Assembly (NCBI RefSeq): GCF_965662675.1
Contig: NZ_CBFIIK010000001.1
Location: forward strand, 67,856-131,855
DNA: 64,000 bases
Source: Roseicyclus sp965662675
GTDB lineage: Bacteria > Pseudomonadota > Alphaproteobacteria > Rhodobacterales > Rhodobacteraceae
Reading direction: 5' to 3'
Both the position numbers and the translations under genes were made by a program. Shown here one piece after another: positions 50,940 through 59,661 of the stretch. Each line of letters begins with the position of its first letter. Within the stretch, counting starts at the first letter, position 1. Under the pieces are notes generated by a model. It searched no databases, was not told the origin of the DNA, and saw only the letters and a list, made by a program, of their open reading frames with translations.

Positions 50940-52235
50940 TTGTTTGATTTCGATATGCTGGGCCTGAACAAGGTTTTGCTCAACGCGCTCAAGGCCGGTG
51001 GCTTTGACAAACCGACCCCGATCCAGAACCAAGCGATCCCGCTGGCGATGGAAGGGCACGACATCTTGGGCCTCGCCCAAACCGGCACCGGCAAGACACT
51101 GGCCTTTGGCTTGCCACTCATTGCGCATCTGATGGAAGCGGACACCCGCCCCCAGACCCGGACGGCACGCGCGTTGATCCTTGCGCCGACGCGCGAGTTG
51201 GTGAACCAGATCTCCGACAGCCTGCGGCACTTCACAATCAACACGCCGATCAAGATCGCCACCGTCGTCGGCGGCCAATCCATCGGGCGCCAGATCGGCG
51301 TCTTGGCGCGCGGTGTGGATATTCTCGTGGCCACACCCGGCCGCCTGATCGACCTGATGGATCGCGGCGCGGTCGATCTGCGCCAAGCCCGCCATCTTGT
51401 GCTGGATGAGGCCGACCAGATGCTTGATCTCGGCTTTATCCATGCGCTGCGCCGGATCGCGCCGGCCCTCGGCACGCCGCGCCAGACCATGCTGTTTTCG
51501 GCCACCATGCCCAAGCAGATGGAAGAACTGTCGCGCGCCTATCTGACCAACCCGCGCCGTGTGCAGGTCTCGCCCCCCGGCAAGGCCGCCGACAAGGTCA
51601 CGCAATCGCTGCGTTACATGGAAAAGGGTGCCAAGCCCGCCGTCCTGCGCGAAATTCTGAACCGCGACCGCGACGCGCTGACCTTGGTTTTCGCACGCAC
51701 CAAGCATGGCGCGGAAAAGCTGATGAAGGGGCTGGTCGATGACGGTTTCAACGCCGCCTCGATCCATGGCAACAAAAGCCAAGGCCAGCGTGATCGTGCG
51801 ATCAAGGCCTTCCGCGATGGCACGATCAATGTGCTGGTCGCCACCGACGTCGCCGCGCGTGGCATCGACATTCCCGGCGTGGCCTATGTGATCAACTACG
51901 AGTTGCCCGATACGCCCGACAATTACGTTCACCGTATCGGCCGCACCGCGCGTGCCGGTCGCGAGGGCGAGGCGATCGCCTTTTGCTGCGCGGAAGAGGT
52001 CGATCTGCTGATCCAGATCGAAAAGTTGATGAAGGTGGAAATCCCCGTCGCCAGCGGTACGCGGCCCAAGGCGGTCAAGATGGAGAAACCACAGCGCGGT
52101 GGCGGCGGTGGCCGTGGACGCGGTCAAGGGGCCGGTCAAGGGCAGGGTCATGGCAAGGGCGCAAAATCCGCCCATCGCCCCTTTGCCAATGCCGCACCCA
52201 AGGGGCGTCGCCCCCGCCGTTCGCGCGCGGCCTGA
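50940..52235 (+). CDS. DEAD-box ATP-dependent RNA helicase (RhlE-like)
   Basis: 431 residues from a TTG at 50940. The TTG is chosen because AAAGGA lies six bases ahead of it and the chain then begins MFDFDMLGLNKVL, usual for this alphaproteobacterial group; an ATG at 50913 has no such site. Motifs: AQTGTGKT, APTRELVNQI, LDEADQML, SATMPKQM and HRIGRTARAGR. The tail (from about 385) is glycine/arginine/lysine-rich and basic, likely for RNA binding. It unwinds RNA duplexes in ribosome assembly, decay or cold adaptation. Confidence 0.9.
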   Translation: MFDFDMLGLNKVLLNALKAGGFDKPTPIQNQAIPLAMEGHDILGLAQTGTGKTLAFGLPLIAHLMEADTRPQTRTARALILAPTRELVNQISDSLRHFTINTPIKIATVVGGQSIGRQIGVLARGVDILVATPGRLIDLMDRGAVDLRQARHLVLDEADQMLDLGFIHALRRIAPALGTPRQTMLFSATMPKQMEELSRAYLTNPRRVQVSPPGKAADKVTQSLRYMEKGAKPAVLREILNRDRDALTLVFARTKHGAEKLMKGLVDDGFNAASIHGNKSQGQRDRAIKAFRDGTINVLVATDVAARGIDIPGVAYVINYELPDTPDNYVHRIGRTARAGREGEAIAFCCAEEVDLLIQIEKLMKVEIPVASGTRPKAVKMEKPQRGGGGGRGRGQGAGQGQGHGKGAKSAHRPFANAAPKGRRPRRSRAA

Positions 52236-52238
52236 AAC

Positions 52239-53414
52239 TCAGCCGGGGCTGTCCTTCGACCAAAGGTAGACGGACAGCCCGGCCAAGACCACCAGACCGA
52301 TGATCCCGAACAGCGCGCCATATGCCTCGGCGGGCGCGCGTGTTTGGGCCAGGGCGGAAAATCCCGGTCCTGATGCGAATTGCATCACCCCGGCCCCGCC
52401 CATTCCGAACAGGTTCAACAGCGTCACCCCCCGCCCCGTCAGATGCGGGGGGCAAAAGCTGCGCCCATGGCTGATGACAATCGGGTAGGATGCGCCGAGG
52501 AGTCCGATCGCCGCAAAAAGCGCGATGGCAGGCCAAAGCCCCCCCGGCGGCACCACCCAGAATGATAAAAGCATCAGCGCGACCGCCGCATTGCCGATGA
52601 GGATGGGCCGCTTGCGACCTCCGAAAAGGCGGTCGGCAGGGCCGTAAAGGAAATTCCCCGCCACCATCGCCAGCCCCATCACCAGCGTCGCCGTGCCGAT
52701 TTGGGCCAGGTCGGCGCCGAACAAGGTGTTGACATAGGGGCTGATCCACAGCCCCCGCAGGCCCGCGGCGGGCGCATAGCAGACGAACATCATCGCCATG
52801 ATCGGCCAAAGCGCCGGCATCCGTAAAAGGTCCATCAGTGATCCCCTCGCCTCGCCTTCGGGGCGGGTGGGGTCGCGTACCAATGTCCAGATGGCCAGCG
52901 CGACAAGCGCTGTCAGTACCGCGAAAGCACCCACTGTCGTGCGCCAGCCAAAGGCCGCGATCAGCCCGGCCAGCGGCGCGGCCGACAAGATATTGCCCAG
53001 TGACGAAACCCCGACCGTCACCCCTGCCAGCGTGCCAAAGACGGCCGCCGAGAATTGCCGTGCAAAGATGTAGTAGGTCGCCATCAGGATCGGTGCGCAG
53101 CCGATCCCGATCAACACCATCGCGGCCATGATTGCCCCCGGCCCTTGGGCCGAGGCAAAGACCGCCGCCCCGCCCGCCCCGCCGATCAAGAACAAGACCG
53201 AGGCCGTGCGCCTTGGCCCGATCGTGTCGAGTGCCCAGCCTACTGGCAATTGCATCAGCGCGAAGGCCGCGAACCACAGCCCCGATGCGCGCGCAAGATC
53301 GGCGGTCGTCGCCCCCAGTTCTTGCAGCAACGCAGGCGACAGCACCGCCAGAAAGGCGCGGTAGAATTGGCTGAGCGTGTAGGCGATGACCAGAACGGCG
53401 ATGCCTGCCCGCAT
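52239..53414 (-). CDS. MFS transporter
   Basis: 391 residues with about twelve hydrophobic segments. The conserved loop is LDTIGPRRTAS, and the start MRAGIAVLVIAYTLSQFYRAF is typical of the Rhodobacteraceae subgroup with FYRAFL early in helix 1. The substrate is unknown. It is convergent with the helicase (three bases between stops) and divergent from fbpA. Confidence 0.82.
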   Translation of the reverse strand: MRAGIAVLVIAYTLSQFYRAFLAVLSPALLQELGATTADLARASGLWFAAFALMQLPVGWALDTIGPRRTASVLFLIGGAGGAAVFASAQGPGAIMAAMVLIGIGCAPILMATYYIFARQFSAAVFGTLAGVTVGVSSLGNILSAAPLAGLIAAFGWRTTVGAFAVLTALVALAIWTLVRDPTRPEGEARGSLMDLLRMPALWPIMAMMFVCYAPAAGLRGLWISPYVNTLFGADLAQIGTATLVMGLAMVAGNFLYGPADRLFGGRKRPILIGNAAVALMLLSFWVVPPGGLWPAIALFAAIGLLGASYPIVISHGRSFCPPHLTGRGVTLLNLFGMGGAGVMQFASGPGFSALAQTRAPAEAYGALFGIIGLVVLAGLSVYLWSKDSPG

Positions 53415-53550
53415 GAAAGGGCTCCTTTGCCGCTATGCGGCGCGACCCTGCACCTTGCTTGCGGCTGCGACAAGCGGGCGCGGTAATCTTATTATTTTTG
53501 TCGGAAATCTTGACAGGGCGGCAAGGATCGCGTTCAAGGGCACCAACCCA

Positions 53551-53575
53551 ACTGAGTGTTTCAGTCAGGTATAAG
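53551..53575 (+). promoter_or_regulatory. Possible operator and -10 element ahead of fbpA
   Basis: An inverted repeat ACTGA (53551-53555) and TCAGT (53561-53565) is followed by TATAAG (53570-53575), 23 bases before the fbpA start. The hexamer resembles a -10 element, and the repeat lies where a repressor could block it. Iron-responsive control is expected for this gene, but the motif is not matched to a known regulator. Confidence 0.35.
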
Positions 53576-53598
53576 ATTGGCCAACCACGGAGCTTACC

Positions 53599-54618
53599 AT
53601 GACCCGCACTCTTGCCGCCCTTTTGGGCACCGCCATCGCCGCCTCGACCCTGACCGCTGCGCAGGCGCAGGAACTCAATCTTTACTCCTCGCGTCATTAC
53701 GACACCGATGAGCGGCTCTATTCCGATTTCACCGCCGCTACCGGCATCACCGTCAACCGTATCGAAGGCAATGCAGACGAGCTGATCGCCCGGATGCAGG
53801 CCGAGGGTGCCAACAGCCCCGCCGATGTGTTCCTGACCGTCGATACCGTCCGTCTTGCGCGTGCCGCCGCCATGGGCTTGTTGCAGCCCGTCGAGAGCGA
53901 GATTCTCGAAACCCGCGTGCCTGCCTATTTGCAAGATGACGACAACAACTGGTTCGCCTTCTCGCAGCGCGCGCGCATCTTGTTCTACGACAAGACCGAG
54001 GTGACCAACCCGCCGCAAAGCTATCAGGATTTGGCCAAGCCCGAATATGCAGGTCAGGTCTGCATCCGCTCGGCCACCAATGTCTATACCCAGAACATCG
54101 TCGCGGGTCTGATCGCGCATTTGGGCGAGGCGGCGGTCAAGGATTGGGCGACCGCGGTCGTGGGTAACTTTGCCCGTGCCCCGCAGGGAGGCGACACCGA
54201 TCAGCTGCGTGGCATCGCCTCGGGCGAATGCAACATCGCGATGTCGAACACCTATTACTATTCCCGCATCATCCGCGAAGGCGACAGCCAGATCACGCCG
54301 GAACAATTGGCCAATATCGGCTGGGTCTTCCCGAACCAGAACGACATCGGCGCGCATATGAACGTGTCGGGTGGCGGTGTGGCGGCGAATGCGCCGAACC
54401 GCGAGAACGCGATCGCGTTCCTCGAATATCTGACCTCGGAACAGGCGCAGCAGTATTTCTCGGCTGGCAATGATGAATACCCCGCCGTGCCGGGTGTGGG
54501 CCTTGCCCCCTCGGTCGCGGCCTTGGGCATCTTCCGCCCCGATACCATCGACCTGAGCGACATTGCCGCCAATGTCGAAGCTGCGGTCACGCTGCTGAAC
54601 GAGGCTGGGTGGGAGTGA
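53599..54618 (+). CDS. fbpA: Ferric-iron ABC transporter substrate-binding protein
   Basis: 339 residues. Signal peptide MTRTLAALLGTAIAASTLTA (cleaved after AQAQ). The mature protein starts ELNLYSSRHYDTDERLYSDF, typical of FbpA/AfuA periplasmic Fe3+-binding proteins; the Tyr pair of the iron site appears in NTYYYSRI near residue 218. It captures ferric iron in the periplasm for the permease encoded convergently (54717-56390). No ATPase gene is adjacent. Confidence 0.9.
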   Translation: MTRTLAALLGTAIAASTLTAAQAQELNLYSSRHYDTDERLYSDFTAATGITVNRIEGNADELIARMQAEGANSPADVFLTVDTVRLARAAAMGLLQPVESEILETRVPAYLQDDDNNWFAFSQRARILFYDKTEVTNPPQSYQDLAKPEYAGQVCIRSATNVYTQNIVAGLIAHLGEAAVKDWATAVVGNFARAPQGGDTDQLRGIASGECNIAMSNTYYYSRIIREGDSQITPEQLANIGWVFPNQNDIGAHMNVSGGGVAANAPNRENAIAFLEYLTSEQAQQYFSAGNDEYPAVPGVGLAPSVAALGIFRPDTIDLSDIAANVEAAVTLLNEAGWE

Positions 54619-54649
54619 TCTTTCCCACCCAATTGGGTTGAAACAAAAG

Positions 54650-54675
54650 CGGGCGCCCATGCGGCGCCCGTTTTC
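54650..54675 (+). terminator. Rho-independent terminator after fbpA
   Basis: An 8-bp stem (CGGGCGCC/GGCGCCCG) with a 5-base loop, followed by four T and TCC. It begins 32 bases after the fbpA stop and ends 42 bases before the fbpB stop on the other strand. Confidence 0.7.
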
Positions 54676-54697
54676 CTTCGTGCCAGCCCGTCAGCAC

Positions 54698-54746
54698 CGC
54701 CGTGTTTCGCGGCCGATCATGCACGACGCCGTGTTTCGCGGCCGAT
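54698..54746. repeat. 20-base direct repeat across the end of fbpB
   Basis: The same 20 bases (CGCCGTGTTTCGCGGCCGAT) occur at 54698-54717 and 54727-54746, 29 bases apart. The second copy codes for the end of the permease (GRETRRR); the first lies beyond its stop. A small tandem duplication of the gene end is the simplest reading. Confidence 0.85.
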
Positions 54747-56390
54747 GCTCCAGCACAAGAGCGCGACGGGAAAGAGCCCGACCGCTCCGATCACAAGGCT
54801 AGGGACCGCCGCCTCGGCCAGTCGCTCGTCCGAGGCAAGCCTGTGCGCCTGCACCGCCAGCGTGTCGTAGTTGAACGGGCGCAAGATCAGCGTGGCTGGC
54901 AGTTCCTTCATCACATCGACGAAAACGATCAAGAGCGCGGTCAGGATCGCTGGCTGCAAGATCGGCACATGCACGCGGCGCAGCATCGGTGTCGGCCCAT
55001 GGCCCAGCGTGCGGGCCACGGCGTCCATATTGGGGTTCACCGTGGCCAAGCCCGCCTCGTAGGTGTTCAGCGCAACCGCCATGAAGCGCACCATGTAGGC
55101 CGCGATCATCAGCCAGATGGAGCCTGTGATCAAAAGCCCGGTGTCGATGCCGAAATTCGCTTCCATCACCCGGTCGAGCGCATTGTCGAAGGCGGCGAAA
55201 GGAAAAAGCAGCCCCACGGCGATCACCCCGCCGGGCACCGCGTAGCCGATACCGGCGATCCGCAGCCCGACCCGCGCCGCGCGCGAGGGGAAGATCCGTG
55301 CATTGAACCCCATCGCAATGGCCGCCGCCACGGTCAAGATGGCCGCGATACTGGCAAGGGTCAGAGAGTGCTGCAAAAAGCCCAAGTAGCGGGGCGAAAA
55401 CAGGATCTGGCTTGTCCCTGATGCCAGCGCGATCAAGATCCCGCTTGGCAGCAGAAAGCCAAAAAAAACGGGTAGACCGCAGGCGATGAACGCGCCCGCG
55501 GCGGCACGCCCTCGCAGGGTGACGGGCTCCATCCGCTCGAAACGGCGGCCGGCGTCATGATGGCGCTGGTTCTGCCTTTGGTGCCGCTCGAGCGTGGCCA
55601 GTGCCAGCGCCACGACCAGCAGGCACAGCGCCAATTGCGCCGCCGCCGCCCGGTCGAACAGGCCAAACCAGCTGACATAGATGCCCGTAGCGAATGTCTG
55701 CACGCCGAAATAGGCGACGGTGCCGTAATCGGCCAATGTCTCCATCATCGCCAGCAATACGCCACCCGCGATGGCGGGGCGTGCGACCGGCACCGAGACG
55801 CGGAAAAACGCCCCCCACGGCCCCAGCCCCAGCGTGCGCGCGGCGATATAGGCGGTGGCCGATTGGCGCAGGAAAGCGGCACGCGCCAGCAGGTAGACAT
55901 AGGGGTAAAGCACCAAGATCAGCATCGCCGCCGCCCCACCGGTCGAGCGGATTTCTGGGAACCAGTAATCGCGCGGGCCCCAGCCTGTCAGATCGCGCAA
56001 CGTGCTTTGGACCCAGCCGGGGTGATCAAGCAGATCAGTATAGGCATAGGCCAGCACATAGGCCGGAAAGGTCAGCGGCAAGGCCAAGGCGATTTCCAGC
56101 AGACCACGCCCCGGAAAGCGCGTCGCCGTGACCAGCCATGCCGTTGCGGTGCCGATCATCGCCGTGCCGGTCGCCACGACCAGCACCAAGATGGCTGTCG
56201 TGCCCGCGTAGCGCGGTAGGACCGATCCGGCCAAGGCGCTGAGCGTGTCACCGCCGCCGCCAAGTGCCGCAAGCGCCACGGCCAGCATCGGCAAGATGCA
56301 TAGCCCCGCCACAAGCCAAGCCAAGGCGGAAAGGCGGCGGGACTGCTGGAGGCGGTGGGTCGTCGGCATGGGCAGGGCTGGTGCGATCAA
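54717..56390 (-). CDS. fbpB: Ferric-iron ABC transporter permease
   Basis: 557 residues from a TTG at 56390, or 550 from the ATG at 56369; neither has a clear ribosome-binding site. Two fused membrane modules of about six helices each, each with a permease signature: LADYGTVAYFG in the first half and DVMKELPATLILRPF in the second, as in FbpB/SfuB. It transports Fe3+ from FbpA into the cytosol and needs an ATPase encoded elsewhere. It is convergent with fbpA rather than in the usual operon. Confidence 0.9.
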   Translation of the reverse strand: MIAPALPMPTTHRLQQSRRLSALAWLVAGLCILPMLAVALAALGGGGDTLSALAGSVLPRYAGTTAILVLVVATGTAMIGTATAWLVTATRFPGRGLLEIALALPLTFPAYVLAYAYTDLLDHPGWVQSTLRDLTGWGPRDYWFPEIRSTGGAAAMLILVLYPYVYLLARAAFLRQSATAYIAARTLGLGPWGAFFRVSVPVARPAIAGGVLLAMMETLADYGTVAYFGVQTFATGIYVSWFGLFDRAAAAQLALCLLVVALALATLERHQRQNQRHHDAGRRFERMEPVTLRGRAAAGAFIACGLPVFFGFLLPSGILIALASGTSQILFSPRYLGFLQHSLTLASIAAILTVAAAIAMGFNARIFPSRAARVGLRIAGIGYAVPGGVIAVGLLFPFAAFDNALDRVMEANFGIDTGLLITGSIWLMIAAYMVRFMAVALNTYEAGLATVNPNMDAVARTLGHGPTPMLRRVHVPILQPAILTALLIVFVDVMKELPATLILRPFNYDTLAVQAHRLASDERLAEAAVPSLVIGAVGLFPVALLCWSIGRETRRRA

Positions 56391-56494
56391 GAAAGGGCAA
56401 TCCGATCTCTTTTGTCAGGCTTTCGTCGGAATGCAAGGCGACAAGGCCGGTCCGGGCCGCAGTGTCGCAAAAGCTTCACTTGAAGAGGGGCAAA

Positions 56495-56514
56495 ATTTCG
56501 GTATTTCGAGAAAT
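56495..56514 (+). promoter_or_regulatory. Possible ArsR operator
   Basis: Three half-sites (ATTTC at 56495-56499 and 56503-56507, GAAAT at 56510-56514) form a dyad that ends immediately before the start codon of the arsR-arsC fusion. ArsR-family repressors bind such ATTTC-type dyads, so autoregulation is plausible. The arrangement is seen; binding is inferred. Confidence 0.5.
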
Positions 56515-57360
56515 ATGGAAACAACACTTTCAGAGAGATTCGCCATCCTTGGCCACCCAGTGCGGTTGGATGTGCTGCGCCTGTTGATCCGGCGTCATCC
56601 CGACCTTTTGCCCGCGGGTGAAATCGCCGAGGTTCTGGGTCTCAAGCCCAATACGCTCAGCGCCTATCTGGCCGATCTATTGCGTGCGGGGCTGATCACC
56701 CGCACCCGCAGCGGCACGTTTCTGCGCTATGGGGCCGACCTTGTGGGCATTAGCGCGATGACCGGCGCGTTGTGGACCGATTGCTGCCTTGGTCGACCCG
56801 ACCTTTGCCCGCCGACCGCCATCATGGAACATCCCGGAGACATTCCCATGACAGCCCCCCGCCATTACCGCGTCTTGTTCATCTGCACGGGGAATTCCGC
56901 CCGCTCCATCTTTGCCGAATCGATCCTGCGCAAGATCGCGGGGGATCGGTTCGCGGCATTTTCCGCCGGGACCAAGCCGCAATCCGAGATGAACCCTCTG
57001 GCCGTGAAGATGCTGCAATCAAAAGGCTACGAGATCGAGAGCCTTCGCTCCAAGAATGTGGCGGAGTTCCAAGGGCCAGAGGCCGAGCCCTTCGATTTCG
57101 TCTTTACCGTTTGCGACCGCGCCGCGAACGAGGCTTGCCCACCATGGCCGGGCCAGCCGATCAGCGCGCATTGGGGCACGCCCGACCCGGTCAAGTCGCA
57201 AGGGACCGAGGCCGAGCGGATGCTGGCCTTTCAGCATGCCTATGGAATGCTGCGCAACCGCATTACCGCCTTTGCCGCCCTGCCCTTGGAGGCGCTTGAC
57301 CGCATCTCGCTTCAGCATGCGCTCGACGATATCGCCCGCAATCAGGAGGGTTCGCAATGA
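56515..57360 (+). CDS. Fused ArsR repressor and low-molecular-weight-phosphatase-type arsenate reductase
   Basis: 281 residues from the ATG at 56515. Residues 1-100 are an ArsR winged helix (LGHPVRLDVLRLLIRRHP, LGLKPNTLSAYLADLLRAGL) with Cys90, Cys91 and Cys98 as possible As(III) ligands. Residues 118-281 are an ArsC of the low-molecular-weight phosphatase type, with catalytic loop CTGNSAR at 124-130. No stop separates them. A second ATG at codon 112 (56848) has GGAGA seven bases before it, so a free reductase could also be made. The stop overlaps the GAPDH start (ATGA). It likely controls and starts an arsenate resistance operon. Confidence 0.9.
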   Translation: METTLSERFAILGHPVRLDVLRLLIRRHPDLLPAGEIAEVLGLKPNTLSAYLADLLRAGLITRTRSGTFLRYGADLVGISAMTGALWTDCCLGRPDLCPPTAIMEHPGDIPMTAPRHYRVLFICTGNSARSIFAESILRKIAGDRFAAFSAGTKPQSEMNPLAVKMLQSKGYEIESLRSKNVAEFQGPEAEPFDFVFTVCDRAANEACPPWPGQPISAHWGTPDPVKSQGTEAERMLAFQHAYGMLRNRITAFAALPLEALDRISLQHALDDIARNQEGSQ

Positions 57361-58358
57361 CGACCTATGCGCTCAATGGTCTGGGCCGGATCGGCAAGTT
57401 GGCGCTGCGCCCGCTGTTGGAGCGTGGGGCCAAGATCGCGTGGATCAATGATGCCGTGGGCGATCCGGCGATGCATGCGCATCTGCTCGAATTCGATACG
57501 GTGCATGGCCGTTGGCGGGCTGATATCAGCAGCGATGCAGATAGCATCGCCATCGATGGTGTGCGCCTGCCCGTTCTCAACGAACGCGATCCGGCCAAGC
57601 TGCCTCTGGCGGGTGTGGATGTGGTGATCGACTGCACCGGCGTCTTCAAGACGGCGGCAAAGATCCAGCCCTATTTCGGTGCGGGTGCGAAGCGCGTTGT
57701 CGTCTCGGCCCCGGTCAAGGATGGGGGTGCCGCCAACATCGTCTATGGCGTGAACCACGACATCTACGACCCCGCCCAGCACCGCATTGTCACGGCGGCA
57801 AGCTGCACGACCAATTGCCTCGCCCCGGTGGTCAAGGTCATCCATGAGGGGTTGGGGATCAAGCATGGCTCTATCACCACGATCCATGATGTGACCAATA
57901 CGCAAACCATCGTGGACCGCCCCGCCAAGGATCTGCGCCGCGCGCGCTCGGCGCTCAACAGCTTGATCCCGACCACCACGGGCAGTGCCACGGCGATCAC
58001 GTTGATCTACCCGGAGTTGAAGGGCAAGTTGAACGGCCATGCGGTGCGGGTGCCGCTATTGAATGCGTCCCTTACCGATTGCGTCTTCGAGGTCGAGCGC
58101 CCCACCACAGTGGCGGAGGTGAACGCGCTGTTCGCGGCGGCGGCCAAGAAGGGCCCGCTTGTCGGTATTCTGGGTTACGAAGAACGCCCGCTGGTCAGCG
58201 CCGATTACACCAATGACACGCGCTCAAGCATCATCGACGCCCCCTCCACCATGGTGGTGAACGGCACGCAGGTGAAGATCTACGCATGGTATGACAACGA
58301 GATGGGCTATGCGCATCGACTGGTCGATGTGGCCCTGATGGTGGGCGCCAATCCATGA
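57357..58358 (+). CDS. Glyceraldehyde-3-phosphate dehydrogenase of the arsenate operon
   Basis: 333 residues. NAD site NGLGRIGKLALR at the N-terminus, catalytic Cys150 in AASCTTNCLAP, and WYDNEMGYAHRLVDV near the end. In gapdh-arsJ operons this enzyme, as known from Pseudomonas aeruginosa, uses arsenate in place of phosphate to give 1-arseno-3-phosphoglycerate, which ArsJ exports. It is flanked by four-base overlaps with the arsR-arsC fusion and arsJ. A glycolytic role cannot be ruled out by sequence alone. Confidence 0.93.
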   Translation: MTTYALNGLGRIGKLALRPLLERGAKIAWINDAVGDPAMHAHLLEFDTVHGRWRADISSDADSIAIDGVRLPVLNERDPAKLPLAGVDVVIDCTGVFKTAAKIQPYFGAGAKRVVVSAPVKDGGAANIVYGVNHDIYDPAQHRIVTAASCTTNCLAPVVKVIHEGLGIKHGSITTIHDVTNTQTIVDRPAKDLRRARSALNSLIPTTTGSATAITLIYPELKGKLNGHAVRVPLLNASLTDCVFEVERPTTVAEVNALFAAAAKKGPLVGILGYEERPLVSADYTNDTRSSIIDAPSTMVVNGTQVKIYAWYDNEMGYAHRLVDVALMVGANP

Positions 58359-59614
58359 CCGACGGCGCGCGCCCGCCGGGGATGGCGGCCTATATCGCCG
58401 TCACGGCGGCCTATTGGGCATTCATGCTGACCGATGGCGCGCTGCGCATGCTGGTGCTGCTGCATTTCCACACGCTGGGCTTTTCCCCGGTGCAACTGGC
58501 CTATCTGTTCATCTTGTATGAGATCGCGGGGATCGTGACCAACCTTTCGGCAGGCTGGATCGCCGCGCGCTTTGGGCTGACGGCCACGCTTTACGCCGTG
58601 CTGGGGTTGCAGATCGTGGCGTTGCTGGCACTCGCGCAACTTGACCCAAGCTGGGGCATCGCGGCCTCGGTCGCCTTTGTCATGGTGGTGCAGGGGTTGT
58701 CGGGCGTGGCGAAGGATCTGGCCAAGATGTCCTCGAAATCGGCGGTGAAGCTTTTGGCACCAGCGGGCGAGGGGGTCTTGTTTCGCTGGGTGGCGGTGCT
58801 GACCGGATCGAAGAACGCGGTCAAGGGCTTGGGCTTCCTCCTTGGGGCGGCGATGCTCGCCCTCGTCGGCTTTGTCGGTTCGGTGCTGGCGATGGCCGCC
58901 ATTTTGTCGATGATCTTGCTGGTGATCGCGTGGCGGATGCCAAGCGGCCTGCCCACGGGTCGCAAGGGCGCGAAATTCACCGAAGTCTTTTCCAAATCCC
59001 ACAACGTCAATTGGCTTTCGGCGGCGCGCGTTTTCTTGTTCGGCGCGCGCGATGTGTGGTTCGTCGTCGGCATCCCGATCTATTTCTACGCGGTCTTGTC
59101 GGATGGCACGGTCGCGGGCAACCGGGCGGCGTTTTTCACCATCGGCGGCTTCATGGCGGTCTGGATCATCCTCTATGGCGCGGTGCAGGCCAGCGCCCCC
59201 AAGATCCTGCGCGCCGAGGCACGCGGCGAAGCGGCCCTGATCGGCGAGGCCTGGGGCTGGGCCTTGGGCCTCGCTCTATTGCCAGCGATGTTGGCGGCGC
59301 TGGTGTGGTTCGCTGGCACGTCGGCACCATGGCTCACGGTCACGCTGATCGCGGGGCTCTTGGCCTTCGGTGCGATCTTCGCCATCAATTCGGCGCTGCA
59401 TTCTTACCTGATCCTTGCCTTCACGCGGGCCGAGCGGGTCACGATGGATGTGGGGTTCTACTATATGGCCAATGCGACGGGGCGGTTGATCGGCACGCTT
59501 TTGTCAGGGCTGAGTTATCAATGGGGTGGCCTGCCCGCCTGTCTGGGCGTGGCGGCGATGATGCTTGCGGTCAGCGGTATCACGGCGCGCCAATTGCGCC
59601 CGGTCACGGCGTGA
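58355..59614 (+). CDS. arsJ: Organoarsenical efflux permease ArsJ (MFS)
   Basis: 419 residues with about twelve membrane segments. The N-terminal MLVLLHFHTLGFSPVQLAYL and VQGLSGVAKDLAKMSSKS in the first half are characteristic of ArsJ. It exports 1-arseno-3-phosphoglycerate, made by the neighbouring GAPDH; the compound then decays to arsenate outside. Genes around it (arsR-arsC fusion, GAPDH) form one coupled operon, which supports the name. Confidence 0.9.
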   Translation: MTDGARPPGMAAYIAVTAAYWAFMLTDGALRMLVLLHFHTLGFSPVQLAYLFILYEIAGIVTNLSAGWIAARFGLTATLYAVLGLQIVALLALAQLDPSWGIAASVAFVMVVQGLSGVAKDLAKMSSKSAVKLLAPAGEGVLFRWVAVLTGSKNAVKGLGFLLGAAMLALVGFVGSVLAMAAILSMILLVIAWRMPSGLPTGRKGAKFTEVFSKSHNVNWLSAARVFLFGARDVWFVVGIPIYFYAVLSDGTVAGNRAAFFTIGGFMAVWIILYGAVQASAPKILRAEARGEAALIGEAWGWALGLALLPAMLAALVWFAGTSAPWLTVTLIAGLLAFGAIFAINSALHSYLILAFTRAERVTMDVGFYYMANATGRLIGTLLSGLSYQWGGLPACLGVAAMMLAVSGITARQLRPVTA

Positions 59615-59621
59615 TGCGACG

Positions 59622-59636
59622 TTAAGAAAGCCTTCA
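59622..59636 (+). promoter_or_regulatory. CtrA-like binding site ahead of motB
   Basis: TTAA, seven bases, TTCA: seven of eight positions match the CtrA site TTAA-N7-TTAA. It ends 25 bases before the motB start. CtrA controls flagellar genes in several Rhodobacteraceae, so control by CtrA is plausible. Confidence 0.55.
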
Positions 59637-59661
59637 GCGCGCGCATGCTATCGCCCTGCGC

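Noticed and set aside
52075..54660. 861-codon leftward open frame
   Set aside because: Runs antisense to fbpA and in another frame of the MFS gene; residues are GC-biased with no domain.
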